Shown one piece after another: positions 22,812-31,299 of a stretch of DNA of 35,611 nt. This DNA comes from CAZRVH01 sp964624905 (GTDB lineage: Bacteria; Patescibacteriota; Gracilibacteria; Peribacterales; Peribacteraceae): assembly GCA_964624905.1 (NCBI GenBank), contig CAZUYK010000012.1, positions 1-35,611 on the forward strand. The letters are read 5' to 3'. Within the stretch, counting starts at the first letter, position 1; the number at the start of each line of letters is the position of its first letter. Made by a program: the position numbers and the translations under genes. Below the pieces are notes generated by a model. The model made no database searches. It had not been told where the DNA came from and worked only from the letters and a program-made list of their open reading frames with translations.

Positions 22812-24172
22812 GAATTTACGTGACCAGTGACATTTCTTACGAATTCCTCCGCTTCCTTTTTCGAGTTCACTTTTTTCGTTACCTGGGCTGCATGCAGCGC
22901 CTCGAGGATGGCGCCGATCTGTTTGCCGGGCGCGATTCCCAAGATCTTCATCACATCTTCTCCTTTTAGTAGAGGCTTGGGCGGACGCGGGTGGCTGTTC
23001 AGGAACGCATCGCGGTCTTTCACGATCCTGTCGTACAGGTCGAATTCGCTCGGCGTCGTTCCCGCGATATCGAGCCAGAAGAGTTGCAGGAGTTCCGGGA
23101 ACCATTCGTGGAAATACCAGTGCGACTTTCGTTCGTCGGACATCTCGAAGAACGACGTCATCATCATGTGGTGCTCGATGAGCCATGCGATTTTCTCCTT
23201 CCTCTTGTTGGATATATCCAGCCGTCCCAATACCTTCTTCGCGATCTCGGCGGATACTTCGGCATGATGGTCGAAACGGATGCGCTCCTTCAGGCTGAAC
23301 GTTTCCGCCTTCCCGATGTCATGGAAGAGCGCAGCGAGGCGCACGTCGATTCCGTGCTCCGGCGTGAATGATTGCACGCACTGCAGCAAGTGGTTCCATA
23401 CGTCTCCTTCGTGATGGTAATCCGCCGGCTGCGGGATGCCTTTGCATTTATAGAGTTCGGGAACGATGTGTTTCAGGATTGCGGTCTCCCAGAGATCTTC
23501 CAACCCCAATGCGGCATTGGGCGTCATCAATAGTTTTTCGAGCTCCTCCAGCTTCCTGATGCCGGACAGCCCTTCCACGAGTGCCGCGTGCTGCTTTAAC
23601 GCCGCATAGGTGTCCGGATGGTATTGGCCGTCGATCTTCGAGCGGAAACGGACCGCGCGCATGATGCGCAACGCGTCGTGGCGGATGCGTTCGCCCGGAT
23701 CGCCGACGAAACGGATCAGTTTTTCCTTCAGGTCCGCCACGCCTCCGTACGGGTCGAACAGTTCGCCCGATACCGGGTGGAAATACATCGCGTTGACCGT
23801 GAAATCGCGTCGCGCGGCGTCTTCTTCCTTGTTGCTGTATTCGATGGATTCCGGAATGCGTCCGTCGGATACCGTCGATTCCTTGCGGAATGTCGTCACT
23901 TCGAACGTGTATTTGCCTTGCTTGATGCGCACGCTGCCCAGCGGTCTCGGGACTTCCTTCCCCTTTTCGAAGCATGCCAGGACCTGGTTGGGGTCCGCCG
24001 ACGTGCCGATATCGATATCCTTGGGAATCTGTCCGCTCAGCATGTCGCGCACGCAGCCGCCCACCCACCAGGTGTCGTACCCAGCGTCGGAGAGGATGTC
24101 CACCACCTTGAACGCCGCTTCCCCGTAGGGAGTGCGCAGCGTCGCGTCGGCGATAGGTCTCTTTTCGGACAT
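22808..24172 (-). CDS. cca: CCA tRNA nucleotidyltransferase with HD domain
   Basis: The enzyme adds or repairs the 3' CCA of tRNAs. The 454-residue protein has the class II nucleotidyltransferase head: VGGCVRDMLSGQIPKDIDIGTSA with catalytic DxD near 53-55, RRDFTVNAMYF, and the flexible-loop/neck region GDPGERIRHDALRIMRAVRF. After the tRNA-binding region an HD phosphohydrolase domain carries HHEGDVWNHLLQC and LFHDIGKAETF. The last 40 residues (KILGIAPGKQIGAILEAL to VTKKVNSKKEAEEF) are the usual tail. All complete tRNAs in the window already encode CCA, so repair may be its main role here. TATGAT (24184-24179) ends 7 bases before the ATG. Confidence 0.95.
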   Translation of the reverse strand: MSEKRPIADATLRTPYGEAAFKVVDILSDAGYDTWWVGGCVRDMLSGQIPKDIDIGTSADPNQVLACFEKGKEVPRPLGSVRIKQGKYTFEVTTFRKESTVSDGRIPESIEYSNKEEDAARRDFTVNAMYFHPVSGELFDPYGGVADLKEKLIRFVGDPGERIRHDALRIMRAVRFRSKIDGQYHPDTYAALKQHAALVEGLSGIRKLEELEKLLMTPNAALGLEDLWETAILKHIVPELYKCKGIPQPADYHHEGDVWNHLLQCVQSFTPEHGIDVRLAALFHDIGKAETFSLKERIRFDHHAEVSAEIAKKVLGRLDISNKRKEKIAWLIEHHMMMTSFFEMSDERKSHWYFHEWFPELLQLFWLDIAGTTPSEFDLYDRIVKDRDAFLNSHPRPPKPLLKGEDVMKILGIAPGKQIGAILEALHAAQVTKKVNSKKEAEEFVRNVTGHVNS

Positions 24173-24178
24173 GGCAGG

Positions 24179-24201
24179 ATCATACCACCATCCGCTATGC
24201 T
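24179..24201. promoter_or_regulatory. Back-to-back leaderless -10 boxes (cca / nfo)
   Basis: On the minus strand TATGAT (24184-24179) is 7 bases from the cca ATG at 24172; on the plus strand TATGCT (24196-24201) is 7 bases from the nfo ATG at 24208. The whole intergenic space is 35 bases. Confidence 0.6.
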
Positions 24202-24207
24202 TCGCGC

Positions 24208-25029
24208 ATGCTCGTCATCGCGTGTCCCGGCGCCCCCAAAAAGACTCCCGGATCGGGAGGTATCCTGAAGGGAATCCAATACGCCCATTCCATGGGCATC
24301 AAGGGAATGGAGATGGAGTGGGTGCAGAGCGTCCCGAAGAACCCCGAACATATGGAGAAGATTCGCGCACTATGCGAAGAGTTGGATTTCTCCCTCACGG
24401 TCCATGCGCCGTATTTCGTGAATCTCAATTCCGATGAAAAGGAAAAAATCGCTGCCAGTATAGTTCGCATCACCGATGCGTTGGCGATGGCCCAGTTGGC
24501 CGGGGCGAAGTCCGTATGCGTGCATGCAGCTTTCTATGGAAAAAGCAAAGACAAAGCGCTGGATAACGTGCGCCGCGCCACCGATGACATCCTGAAAAAG
24601 AAAGCCAAACTTTTCCCGGATGTAAACCTCGCGTACGAAACGATGGGCAAGCATTCGCAGTTCGGCACGTTGGAAGAGGTGCTAGCAATTAGCAAAGAAT
24701 TCGATATCTATCCCTGCGTCGATGTGGCGCATATGCACGCCCGTGCGAACGGGAAGGTCAATTCGACGAAGGAATGGAACGAGTTGTTCGACGAATACGA
24801 ATCTATGCTCGGAAAGAAATCCCTGCGAACGATGCATCTTCATGTTTCCGGCATCGAGTACGGGGAAAAGGGAGAGAAGCATCACCTCACGTTGGACGAA
24901 TGCGACATGAGGTGGAAGGATTTCCTGAAAGTCCTGAAGAAGCGGAAGGTCGGCGGCTTCCTCGTCTGCGAATCCCCCGCGATGGAAGATGACACCTTGC
25001 TCTTGCAAGAAACTTATGACGCAATATAA
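24208..25029 (+). CDS. nfo: Endonuclease IV-like AP endonuclease
   Basis: Endonuclease IV cuts DNA 5' to abasic sites in base excision repair, using three metal ions in a TIM barrel. The 273-residue protein is a normal size. Metal-ligand strands are visible: LTVHAPYFVNL, SVCVHAAFYGKS, LAYETMGK, CVDVAHMHARAN, MHLHVSGIEYGEKGEKHHLTL and LVCESPAMEDD. These correspond to the His/Glu/Asp ligands of the family, though the sequence is the shorter archaeal-like variant. A sugar-isomerase-type TIM barrel is the alternative but less likely. The ATG is fixed by TATGCT 7 bases upstream. Confidence 0.85.
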   Translation: MLVIACPGAPKKTPGSGGILKGIQYAHSMGIKGMEMEWVQSVPKNPEHMEKIRALCEELDFSLTVHAPYFVNLNSDEKEKIAASIVRITDALAMAQLAGAKSVCVHAAFYGKSKDKALDNVRRATDDILKKKAKLFPDVNLAYETMGKHSQFGTLEEVLAISKEFDIYPCVDVAHMHARANGKVNSTKEWNELFDEYESMLGKKSLRTMHLHVSGIEYGEKGEKHHLTLDECDMRWKDFLKVLKKRKVGGFLVCESPAMEDDTLLLQETYDAI

Positions 25030-25096
25030 ATCGGATTTCTTTTGAAAAAACACGCCCTCTGTTAGATTGATCATCCACTTAGTTCCTTTCTTTTTT

Positions 25097-26098
25097 ATGA
25101 ACCTTGCGATTAACGGCTTCGGCCGCATTGGACGTCAGGCTCTCCGCATCATCCTGACCAAGCACCCCGAGATCAACGTCGTCCTTATCAACGATCTCAC
25201 GAGCCCCGCGACGCTCGCCCACCTCTACACGTTCGATTCCACCTACGGACGCGCTCCCGAGGAAGCGGTCGCCACTGCAGACGGTATCAAGATCGGTTCA
25301 CGTGAAATCAAGATCACGGCTATCAAGGATCCCGCCACGCTGCCGCACAAAGACCTTGGCGTGGACGTCGTGCTGGAATGCACGGGAATCTTCACCAAGC
25401 GCGAGGATGCGGCGAAGCACCTCTCCGCCGGCGCGAAGAAAGTCATTATTTCCGCTCCTGCAAAGGACAAAGTCGACGGAACGTTCTGCATCGGAGTGAA
25501 CGACGAAACCTACGATAACGCCACCATGCACGTCGTTTCCAACGCGTCTTGCACCACCAACTGCCTCGCCCCGATGGCCAAGGTCCTCAACGACAGCTTC
25601 GGCATCGTGTCGGGCTTCATGAACACCATCCACAGCTACACGAACGACCAGAACCTCCTCGATCTCCCGCACTCAGACCTGCGCCGCGCACGCGCCGCTG
25701 CGGTGAACATCGTCCCCTCCTCTACCGGTGCGGCCAAGGCGATCGGCGAAGTCGTTCCCGAGCTGGCCGGAAAGTTGTCAGGTACGTCCCTGCGCGTTCC
25801 CACGCCCACTGGTTCCATCACCGACCTCACGGTCGTGACGGCCAAGCCCGTGACTGCGGAAGAAGTGAACGCGGCATTCGAGGCGTACGCCAAGCAGCAC
25901 CCGGACATCATGAGCGTCGAAAAGCGCCCGATCGTCTCTAAGGATATCGTCCACGATTCGCACAGCGTCATCATCGATGCGGCGTTGACGGCGGTAACGG
26001 GCGGCAACCACCTGAAAGTGATGGGTTGGTATGACAACGAATGGGGATACTCCAACCGCATCGTCGAACTCGCGAAGTTCATCGGAAGCAAGCTCTAA
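25097..26098 (+). CDS. gap: Glyceraldehyde-3-phosphate dehydrogenase, type I
   Basis: GAPDH oxidises glyceraldehyde-3-phosphate to 1,3-bisphosphoglycerate with NAD(P) and phosphate in glycolysis. The 333-residue protein has the Rossmann start NLAINGFGRIGRQALR, the catalytic SNASCTTNCLAP (Cys near 150), the anion-site region VPSSTGAAKAIG, and the C-terminal GWYDNEWGYSNRI. The start at 25097 gives the family N-terminus; an in-frame ATG at 25067 would add ten odd residues. The leader is T-rich with no Shine-Dalgarno, and a TTGAAA/TAGATT pair (25042-25068) may be the promoter. A terminator follows. Confidence 0.97.
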   Translation: MNLAINGFGRIGRQALRIILTKHPEINVVLINDLTSPATLAHLYTFDSTYGRAPEEAVATADGIKIGSREIKITAIKDPATLPHKDLGVDVVLECTGIFTKREDAAKHLSAGAKKVIISAPAKDKVDGTFCIGVNDETYDNATMHVVSNASCTTNCLAPMAKVLNDSFGIVSGFMNTIHSYTNDQNLLDLPHSDLRRARAAAVNIVPSSTGAAKAIGEVVPELAGKLSGTSLRVPTPTGSITDLTVVTAKPVTAEEVNAAFEAYAKQHPDIMSVEKRPIVSKDIVHDSHSVIIDAALTAVTGGNHLKVMGWYDNEWGYSNRIVELAKFIGSKL

Positions 26099-26114
26099 AA
26101 GAATTGGCTTTAAG

Positions 26115-26141
26115 AAAGGCGTTCTGACGGGCGCCTTTTTC
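26115..26141 (+). terminator. gap terminator
   Basis: A 7-bp stem (26115-26121 with 26132-26138), a 10-base loop and a run of T bases. Confidence 0.8.
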
Positions 26142-26159
26142 ATATATTCATAGTCGTGA

Positions 26160-26504
26160 CTACGCGGAGCGTGCGTCGTTCGATTCAATCAGCGTGTATT
26201 CCAGGTATTTATGATTCGTGGCATGAATTAATTCCGACGTAATGTCCTTTTCGTTTTCTAAGATTTTCCTCATCAAGGGTTTCGAAGGAAACAGTTCATG
26301 CTGTGCCAATGCCAAACGAAGGTCTTCCAAGGTGGCGCTCTTTTTCTCCTCAATTGTCTTACGCACGATGCGCAGGATCTCGGGCGTCTCTTCGGCGCGA
26401 GTAGGGCCTCTTCCCGCCGGAGCATATTCGTGCGCACCGGTCGCTTTGACCCCGCGGACCAATCCGATTTTGGACTTTGCCAGCGGTTCCTGTTCGTAAT
26501 GCAT
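26160..26504 (-). CDS. Unrecognised protein downstream of dnaK
   Basis: A 114-residue basic protein of unknown family. After a Gly/Pro-rich N-terminal third (LVRGVKATGAHEYAPAGRGP), residues about 38-85 form predicted helices with a helix-turn-helix-like spacing (TPEILRIVRKTIEEKKSATL, DLRLALAQHELFPSKPLMRK). The end HKYLEYTLIE could be a winged-helix strand, so a DNA-binding role is possible but unproven. CATACT (26521-26516) ends 12 bases before the ATG. dnaK lies 55 bases upstream on the same strand, with an imperfect hairpin between them. Confidence 0.6.
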   Translation of the reverse strand: MHYEQEPLAKSKIGLVRGVKATGAHEYAPAGRGPTRAEETPEILRIVRKTIEEKKSATLEDLRLALAQHELFPSKPLMRKILENEKDITSELIHATNHKYLEYTLIESNDARSA

Positions 26505-26559
26505 GAAAGCGCGCCAGTATGCCTACCAGCGCGTCTTTCGGGCAAGGGTCTTTGATCGC

Positions 26560-28452
<1,893 letters not shown>

Positions 28453-28494
28453 AAAAAGGGTGGTTAAATAGTTTGAAGTTAGTAATGAGGCCGT

Positions 28495-28521
28495 TTATCA
28501 CTCGCTATTGTAGAGTGCTAA
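28495..28521. promoter_or_regulatory. CIRCE operator (HrcA site) of dnaK
   Basis: Read on the minus strand: TTAGCACTC, nine bases, GAGTGATAA. This matches the consensus TTAGCACTC-N9-GAGTGCTAA with one change. It overlaps the dnaK -10 and lies partly inside the 3' end of the upstream gene. Confidence 0.9.
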
Positions 28522-28535
28522 TCTTTCCAGGTCAA
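28507..28535 (-). promoter_or_regulatory. dnaK promoter
   Basis: On the minus strand TTGACC (28535-28530), a 17-base spacer and TACAAT (28512-28507); the -10 is inside the CIRCE spacer, so HrcA binding would block the polymerase. Confidence 0.8.
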
Positions 28536-29114
28536 CATTAATTCATGAAAAATGGAACGGGCTTTTGCGATGCATTCGTCAATCATCCCCTCTTCGTAGC
28601 CGCGCACATCATAGTCCACCACGACATCGTGGATGACGCTTCCCACGTCGCTTTCGACCTGATCCATGGAATGCAGATACGCCCATGTGTTTCGTCGGAC
28701 GAAATAGGAAATATCGTTCGAGTAATATTTGCCCCATTCCCTGTTGACCTTCGAAAGACGGTTGATGATCACCTGTCGCCCGACGAACGTGACGGCATGC
28801 TGCTTCGCCTCGGTCACCGCCCACGGCAGCAACTGGTCGTCTTCCAGGGGCTCATCCGTTGATACGCCCAATCCCGCCGTAAATTGGGACTGCAGCATCT
28901 CCAATTCCTCCAGGTGCCCCTTCACCGTTTCGCACTCTCCCGTATTGAGCATGCCGGAGTTGATATCCCTCTTATAGTCCCTGATAAGGGCCCCCAGGAA
29001 GGAAGGACCGTACATGAGGTGCTTTTCCTCTTCCTGCAAACGCTCCAAATCGTGCGTAATCATGCCAATGACCCAATCTTCGCTTGGAAGGGGTGAATCC
29101 AGCTTGTTTGCCAT
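28518..29114 (-). CDS. Unrecognised helical protein upstream of dnaK
   Basis: A 198-residue soluble, mainly helical, acidic protein with no family I know. Notable segments are WVIGMITHDLERLQEEEKHL, GALIRDYKRDINSGML, the coiled-coil-like VKGHLEELEMLQSQF and the basic RQVIINRLSKVNREWGKYY. TAGAAT (29131-29126) ends 12 bases before the ATG. Its stop codon lies within the CIRCE element and its last codons contain the dnaK -35. It is divergent from obg, 53 bases apart. Confidence 0.65.
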   Translation of the reverse strand: MANKLDSPLPSEDWVIGMITHDLERLQEEEKHLMYGPSFLGALIRDYKRDINSGMLNTGECETVKGHLEELEMLQSQFTAGLGVSTDEPLEDDQLLPWAVTEAKQHAVTFVGRQVIINRLSKVNREWGKYYSNDISYFVRRNTWAYLHSMDQVESDVGSVIHDVVVDYDVRGYEEGMIDECIAKARSIFHELMLTWKD

Positions 29115-29167
29115 ATCAGTGCGGGATTCTACCAGACAAGCGCAAGCAAACCGTCTATACTCCCGGC

Positions 29168-30493
29168 ATGTTTTTAGACGAAGCCAAAATCGAGGTGTTC
29201 GGAGGGGCCGGCGGACGCGGTTGCGTCGGCTGGCGCCGTGAGAAATACGTGGCCAAAGGCGGCCCGGACGGCGGCGACGGAGGAAAGGGAGGAGACATCG
29301 TCATCATTGCCGACGAGAACACCGATACCCTCAGCGACTTCACGTCCCGCAAGAAATTCACCGCGGAGATCGGACGCTACGGCTCGGGCAACAACCGCCG
29401 CGGCAAGGACGGCGAAGACCTGTACCTGAAAGTCCCGCCGGGAACCAGCATCACCGTCATGCAGGATGGAAAGGAGGCGTACGTGCTCGCCGACCTGGAC
29501 GAACACGGGGATCGCGTCATCGCCGCGCGCGGAGGACGAGGGGGATACGGCAACGCCCACTTCGTGAACTCGGTACGCCAGAAGCCGGACTTCGCCGAAC
29601 TCGGCGAACCGGGAGAGGAGCGCGTGCTGAAGCTGGAACTCAAGCTCGTCGCCGACGTCGGCATCATCGGATATCCCAGCGTCGGAAAGTCCACGCTCAT
29701 CTCCGTCATCAGCAACGCCCGCCCGAAGATCGGCAACTATCCGTTCACCACGCTCATCCCCAACCTCGGCGTCGTCACGGTGCACGACCGCGCGTACGTC
29801 GTGTGCGACGTGCCGGGACTCATCGAAGGAGCCAGCGAGGGCAAGGGGCTTGGAGACAAATTCCTGAAGCACATCGAGCGCTGCGGCGTACTGCTGCACG
29901 TGCTGGATTTGAGCCGCGCGCTTCTGGAGGAAAACAAGATCGACACAGACGTTCTCATCAAGGACTACAAGGCGATCCGCAAGGAACTGGAGGCCTACTC
30001 CCCCTCCTTGTCGAAGAAACGCGAACTCGTCGTGCTCAATAAGATCGACCTCGTCGCAAGCGAAACGAACGATATCGTGAAAGCCCTGAAGAAAGCCAAA
30101 ATCGACATCTTCATGGGAATTTCCGCAGCTACCCGGACGCACACAGACGACCTCGTCGCGAAACTCCTGCCCATCGTCATGGAAGAGCGCCTCAAGCGCG
30201 AGACCGTGCAGGACGACGACGATGAGAAGAAGGAATTGCCGGTGCTGAAACTGCAGGAGGAATCCGACAAGATGGGCGCCTACCGTGTGACGCATACCGA
30301 AGGTCGCGTGCAGGTGAAGGGAAAACGCCTGGAACAGTTCACCAAGATGACGAACTTCGATTCCGCGGGTGCATTGCAACGCTTCCATCACGTGGTCGAG
30401 AAGATCGGACTGCCGAAGGCTGTGAGGCACACGCGGCAATCCGAAGATGATTCCGTCTTCATCGGGGACGTAAACGTGACGGCGTATTTCTAA
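29168..30493 (+). CDS. obg: GTPase Obg/CgtA
   Basis: Obg is an essential GTPase linked to 50S ribosome assembly and the stringent response. The 441-residue protein has the Gly-rich Obg fold first (DEAKIEVFGGAGGRGCVGW ... GGPDGGDGGKGGD), then the G domain: G1 GYPSVGKSTL near 168-177, G2 YPFTTLIPNLG, G3 DVPGLIEGASEGKGLGDKFL, G4 LNKIDL. A C-terminal OCT domain starts near AYRVTHTEGRVQVKG. The frame is open back to 29084, but TATACT (29156-29161) ends 7 bases before the ATG at 29168, which also gives the family N-terminus. Confidence 0.96.
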   Translation: MFLDEAKIEVFGGAGGRGCVGWRREKYVAKGGPDGGDGGKGGDIVIIADENTDTLSDFTSRKKFTAEIGRYGSGNNRRGKDGEDLYLKVPPGTSITVMQDGKEAYVLADLDEHGDRVIAARGGRGGYGNAHFVNSVRQKPDFAELGEPGEERVLKLELKLVADVGIIGYPSVGKSTLISVISNARPKIGNYPFTTLIPNLGVVTVHDRAYVVCDVPGLIEGASEGKGLGDKFLKHIERCGVLLHVLDLSRALLEENKIDTDVLIKDYKAIRKELEAYSPSLSKKRELVVLNKIDLVASETNDIVKALKKAKIDIFMGISAATRTHTDDLVAKLLPIVMEERLKRETVQDDDDEKKELPVLKLQEESDKMGAYRVTHTEGRVQVKGKRLEQFTKMTNFDSAGALQRFHHVVEKIGLPKAVRHTRQSEDDSVFIGDVNVTAYF

Positions 30494-30529
30494 ACCGCCT
30501 TCGCTCCCTTTTAAGGAGCTTCGCCGCGT

Positions 30530-30766
30530 TTATACTGTGACTCCGTCCCTATCCGCTTTTTTTCGGGACTGCCCGCCCTTGCGTCCGATTCTTTCGTAAA
30601 ACTCCTTGCCATGCCGCTTGGCCGTCGTCAGCCCGCCGCGTTGGCCGGCTTTCTGGCGCGTCATGCTGGAGCGCTGCGGACGCTGGGGCACGCTGCTTTC
30701 GTCTTTGCCGCTCACGGACTCATCGGCACGCTCATCCTCGGGCGCATGTTCATCTGGATGGAGCAT
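30530..30766 (-). CDS. KGG-repeat stress-type protein
   Basis: A 78-residue hydrophilic protein. The first half is acidic (HPDEHAPEDERADESVSGKD); the second holds two KGG-type units, KAGQRGGLTTAKRHGKEFYE and RIGRKGGQSRKK, the motif of GsiB-like stress proteins and related desiccation-tolerance proteins. The ATG at 30766 is preferred because CATTCT (30781-30776) lies 10 bases upstream; an ATG at 30799 would add 11 residues. It is convergent with obg and near the tRNA cluster. Confidence 0.75.
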   Translation of the reverse strand: MLHPDEHAPEDERADESVSGKDESSVPQRPQRSSMTRQKAGQRGGLTTAKRHGKEFYERIGRKGGQSRKKADRDGVTV

Positions 30767-30851
30767 AAAAATGGGAGAATGGGATAGAACGGCATTCACT
30801 GACGTTGAAGAACCGATGAACTTACAGGAATTGGTTGGTTTTGTGTAAAGG

Positions 30852-30964
30852 TGGTGGCCCAGACCAGGGTCGAACTGGTGACACCTCGCTCTTCAGGCGA
30901 GTGAGCTGCGGCTCGAGTTGTTTCTTTTGCCTCGCTAAAGCTCGGCGCACTGAGCTACCGGGCT
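30852..30964 (-). pseudogene. tRNA-Phe-like gene interrupted in the D-arm
   Basis: On the minus strand this is a second tRNA-Phe(GAA). From the anticodon arm to the encoded CCA (30903-30852) it is identical over 52 bases to the intact gene at 30981-31055. Its 5' part matches up to AGTG in the D-loop, then 44 bases replace the six bases GTAGAG, making it 113 instead of 75 bases. The first acceptor base is also A instead of G. The replacing sequence starts with a hairpin (30947-30929). It may be dead, or the insert may be removed after transcription. Confidence 0.75.
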
Positions 30965-30980
30965 TCACGATTGATGATAA

Positions 30981-31055
30981 TGGTGGCCCAGACCAGGGTC
31001 GAACTGGTGACACCTCGCTCTTCAGGCGAGTGCTCTACCACTGAGCTACCGGGCC
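30981..31055 (-). tRNA. tRNA-Phe (anticodon GAA)
   Basis: Acceptor GGCCCGG/CTGGGCC with one G-U, D-arm GCTC/GAGC with loop AGTGGTA, anticodon stem CTCGC/GCGAG with loop CTGAAGA, T-arm ACCAG/CTGGT with TTCGACC, CCA encoded (30983-30981). TATAGT (31083-31078) is the likely -10. It lies upstream of the interrupted copy on the same transcript. Confidence 0.95.
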
Positions 31056-31125
31056 AGGTAACTAATTGAGCCCGCAGACTATACCAGAGTGAGTTTTGTA
31101 CGAAAAGAGTGGTTTTATAATGCCC

Positions 31126-31201
31126 TGGTGGAGCTGAAGGGACTTAAACCCTCGACCTCCGCAATGCGAATGCGGCGCTCTATCAACTGAGCTACAGCCC
31201 C
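31126..31201 (-). tRNA. tRNA-Ala (anticodon CGC)
   Basis: Acceptor GGGGCTG/CAGCTCC, D-arm GCTC/GAGC, anticodon stem CCGCA/TGCGG with loop TTCGCAT (anticodon CGC), T-stem GAGGG/CCCTT, CCA encoded (31128-31126). The D-loop is AGTTGATA and the T-loop TTTAAGT, so the universal G19-C56 pair is A19-U56. TATAAT (31218-31213) lies 12 bases upstream. Confidence 0.9.
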
Positions 31202-31248
31202 AAGGATGCTGAATTATAGAACGACGAAACAAAAAAAGAACGTCATTA

Positions 31249-31281
31249 TTTACAATAACCTTCTTTAATGGTATATATACC
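31249..31281 (+). promoter_or_regulatory. Promoter with palindrome before the DUF11/LPDTG gene
   Basis: TTTACA (31249-31254), a 17-base spacer and TATATA (31272-31277). The -10 sits in the perfect 12-bp palindrome GGTATATATACC (31270-31281), possibly an operator. The leader is about 16 bases. Confidence 0.5.
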
Positions 31282-31299
31282 TTCTTTCATTCATTTCTT

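Noticed and set aside
29174..30439. Long open frame opposite obg
   Set aside because: Antisense shadow of Obg with no recognisable motif.
30904..30951. Group I intron in tRNA-Phe
   Set aside because: The insert is far too short for a group I core and lies in the D-arm, not in the anticodon loop.
30852..31055. CRISPR-like array from the repeated tRNA-Phe sequence
   Set aside because: The 52-base direct repeat is tRNA sequence occurring twice only; no spacer series and no cas genes.
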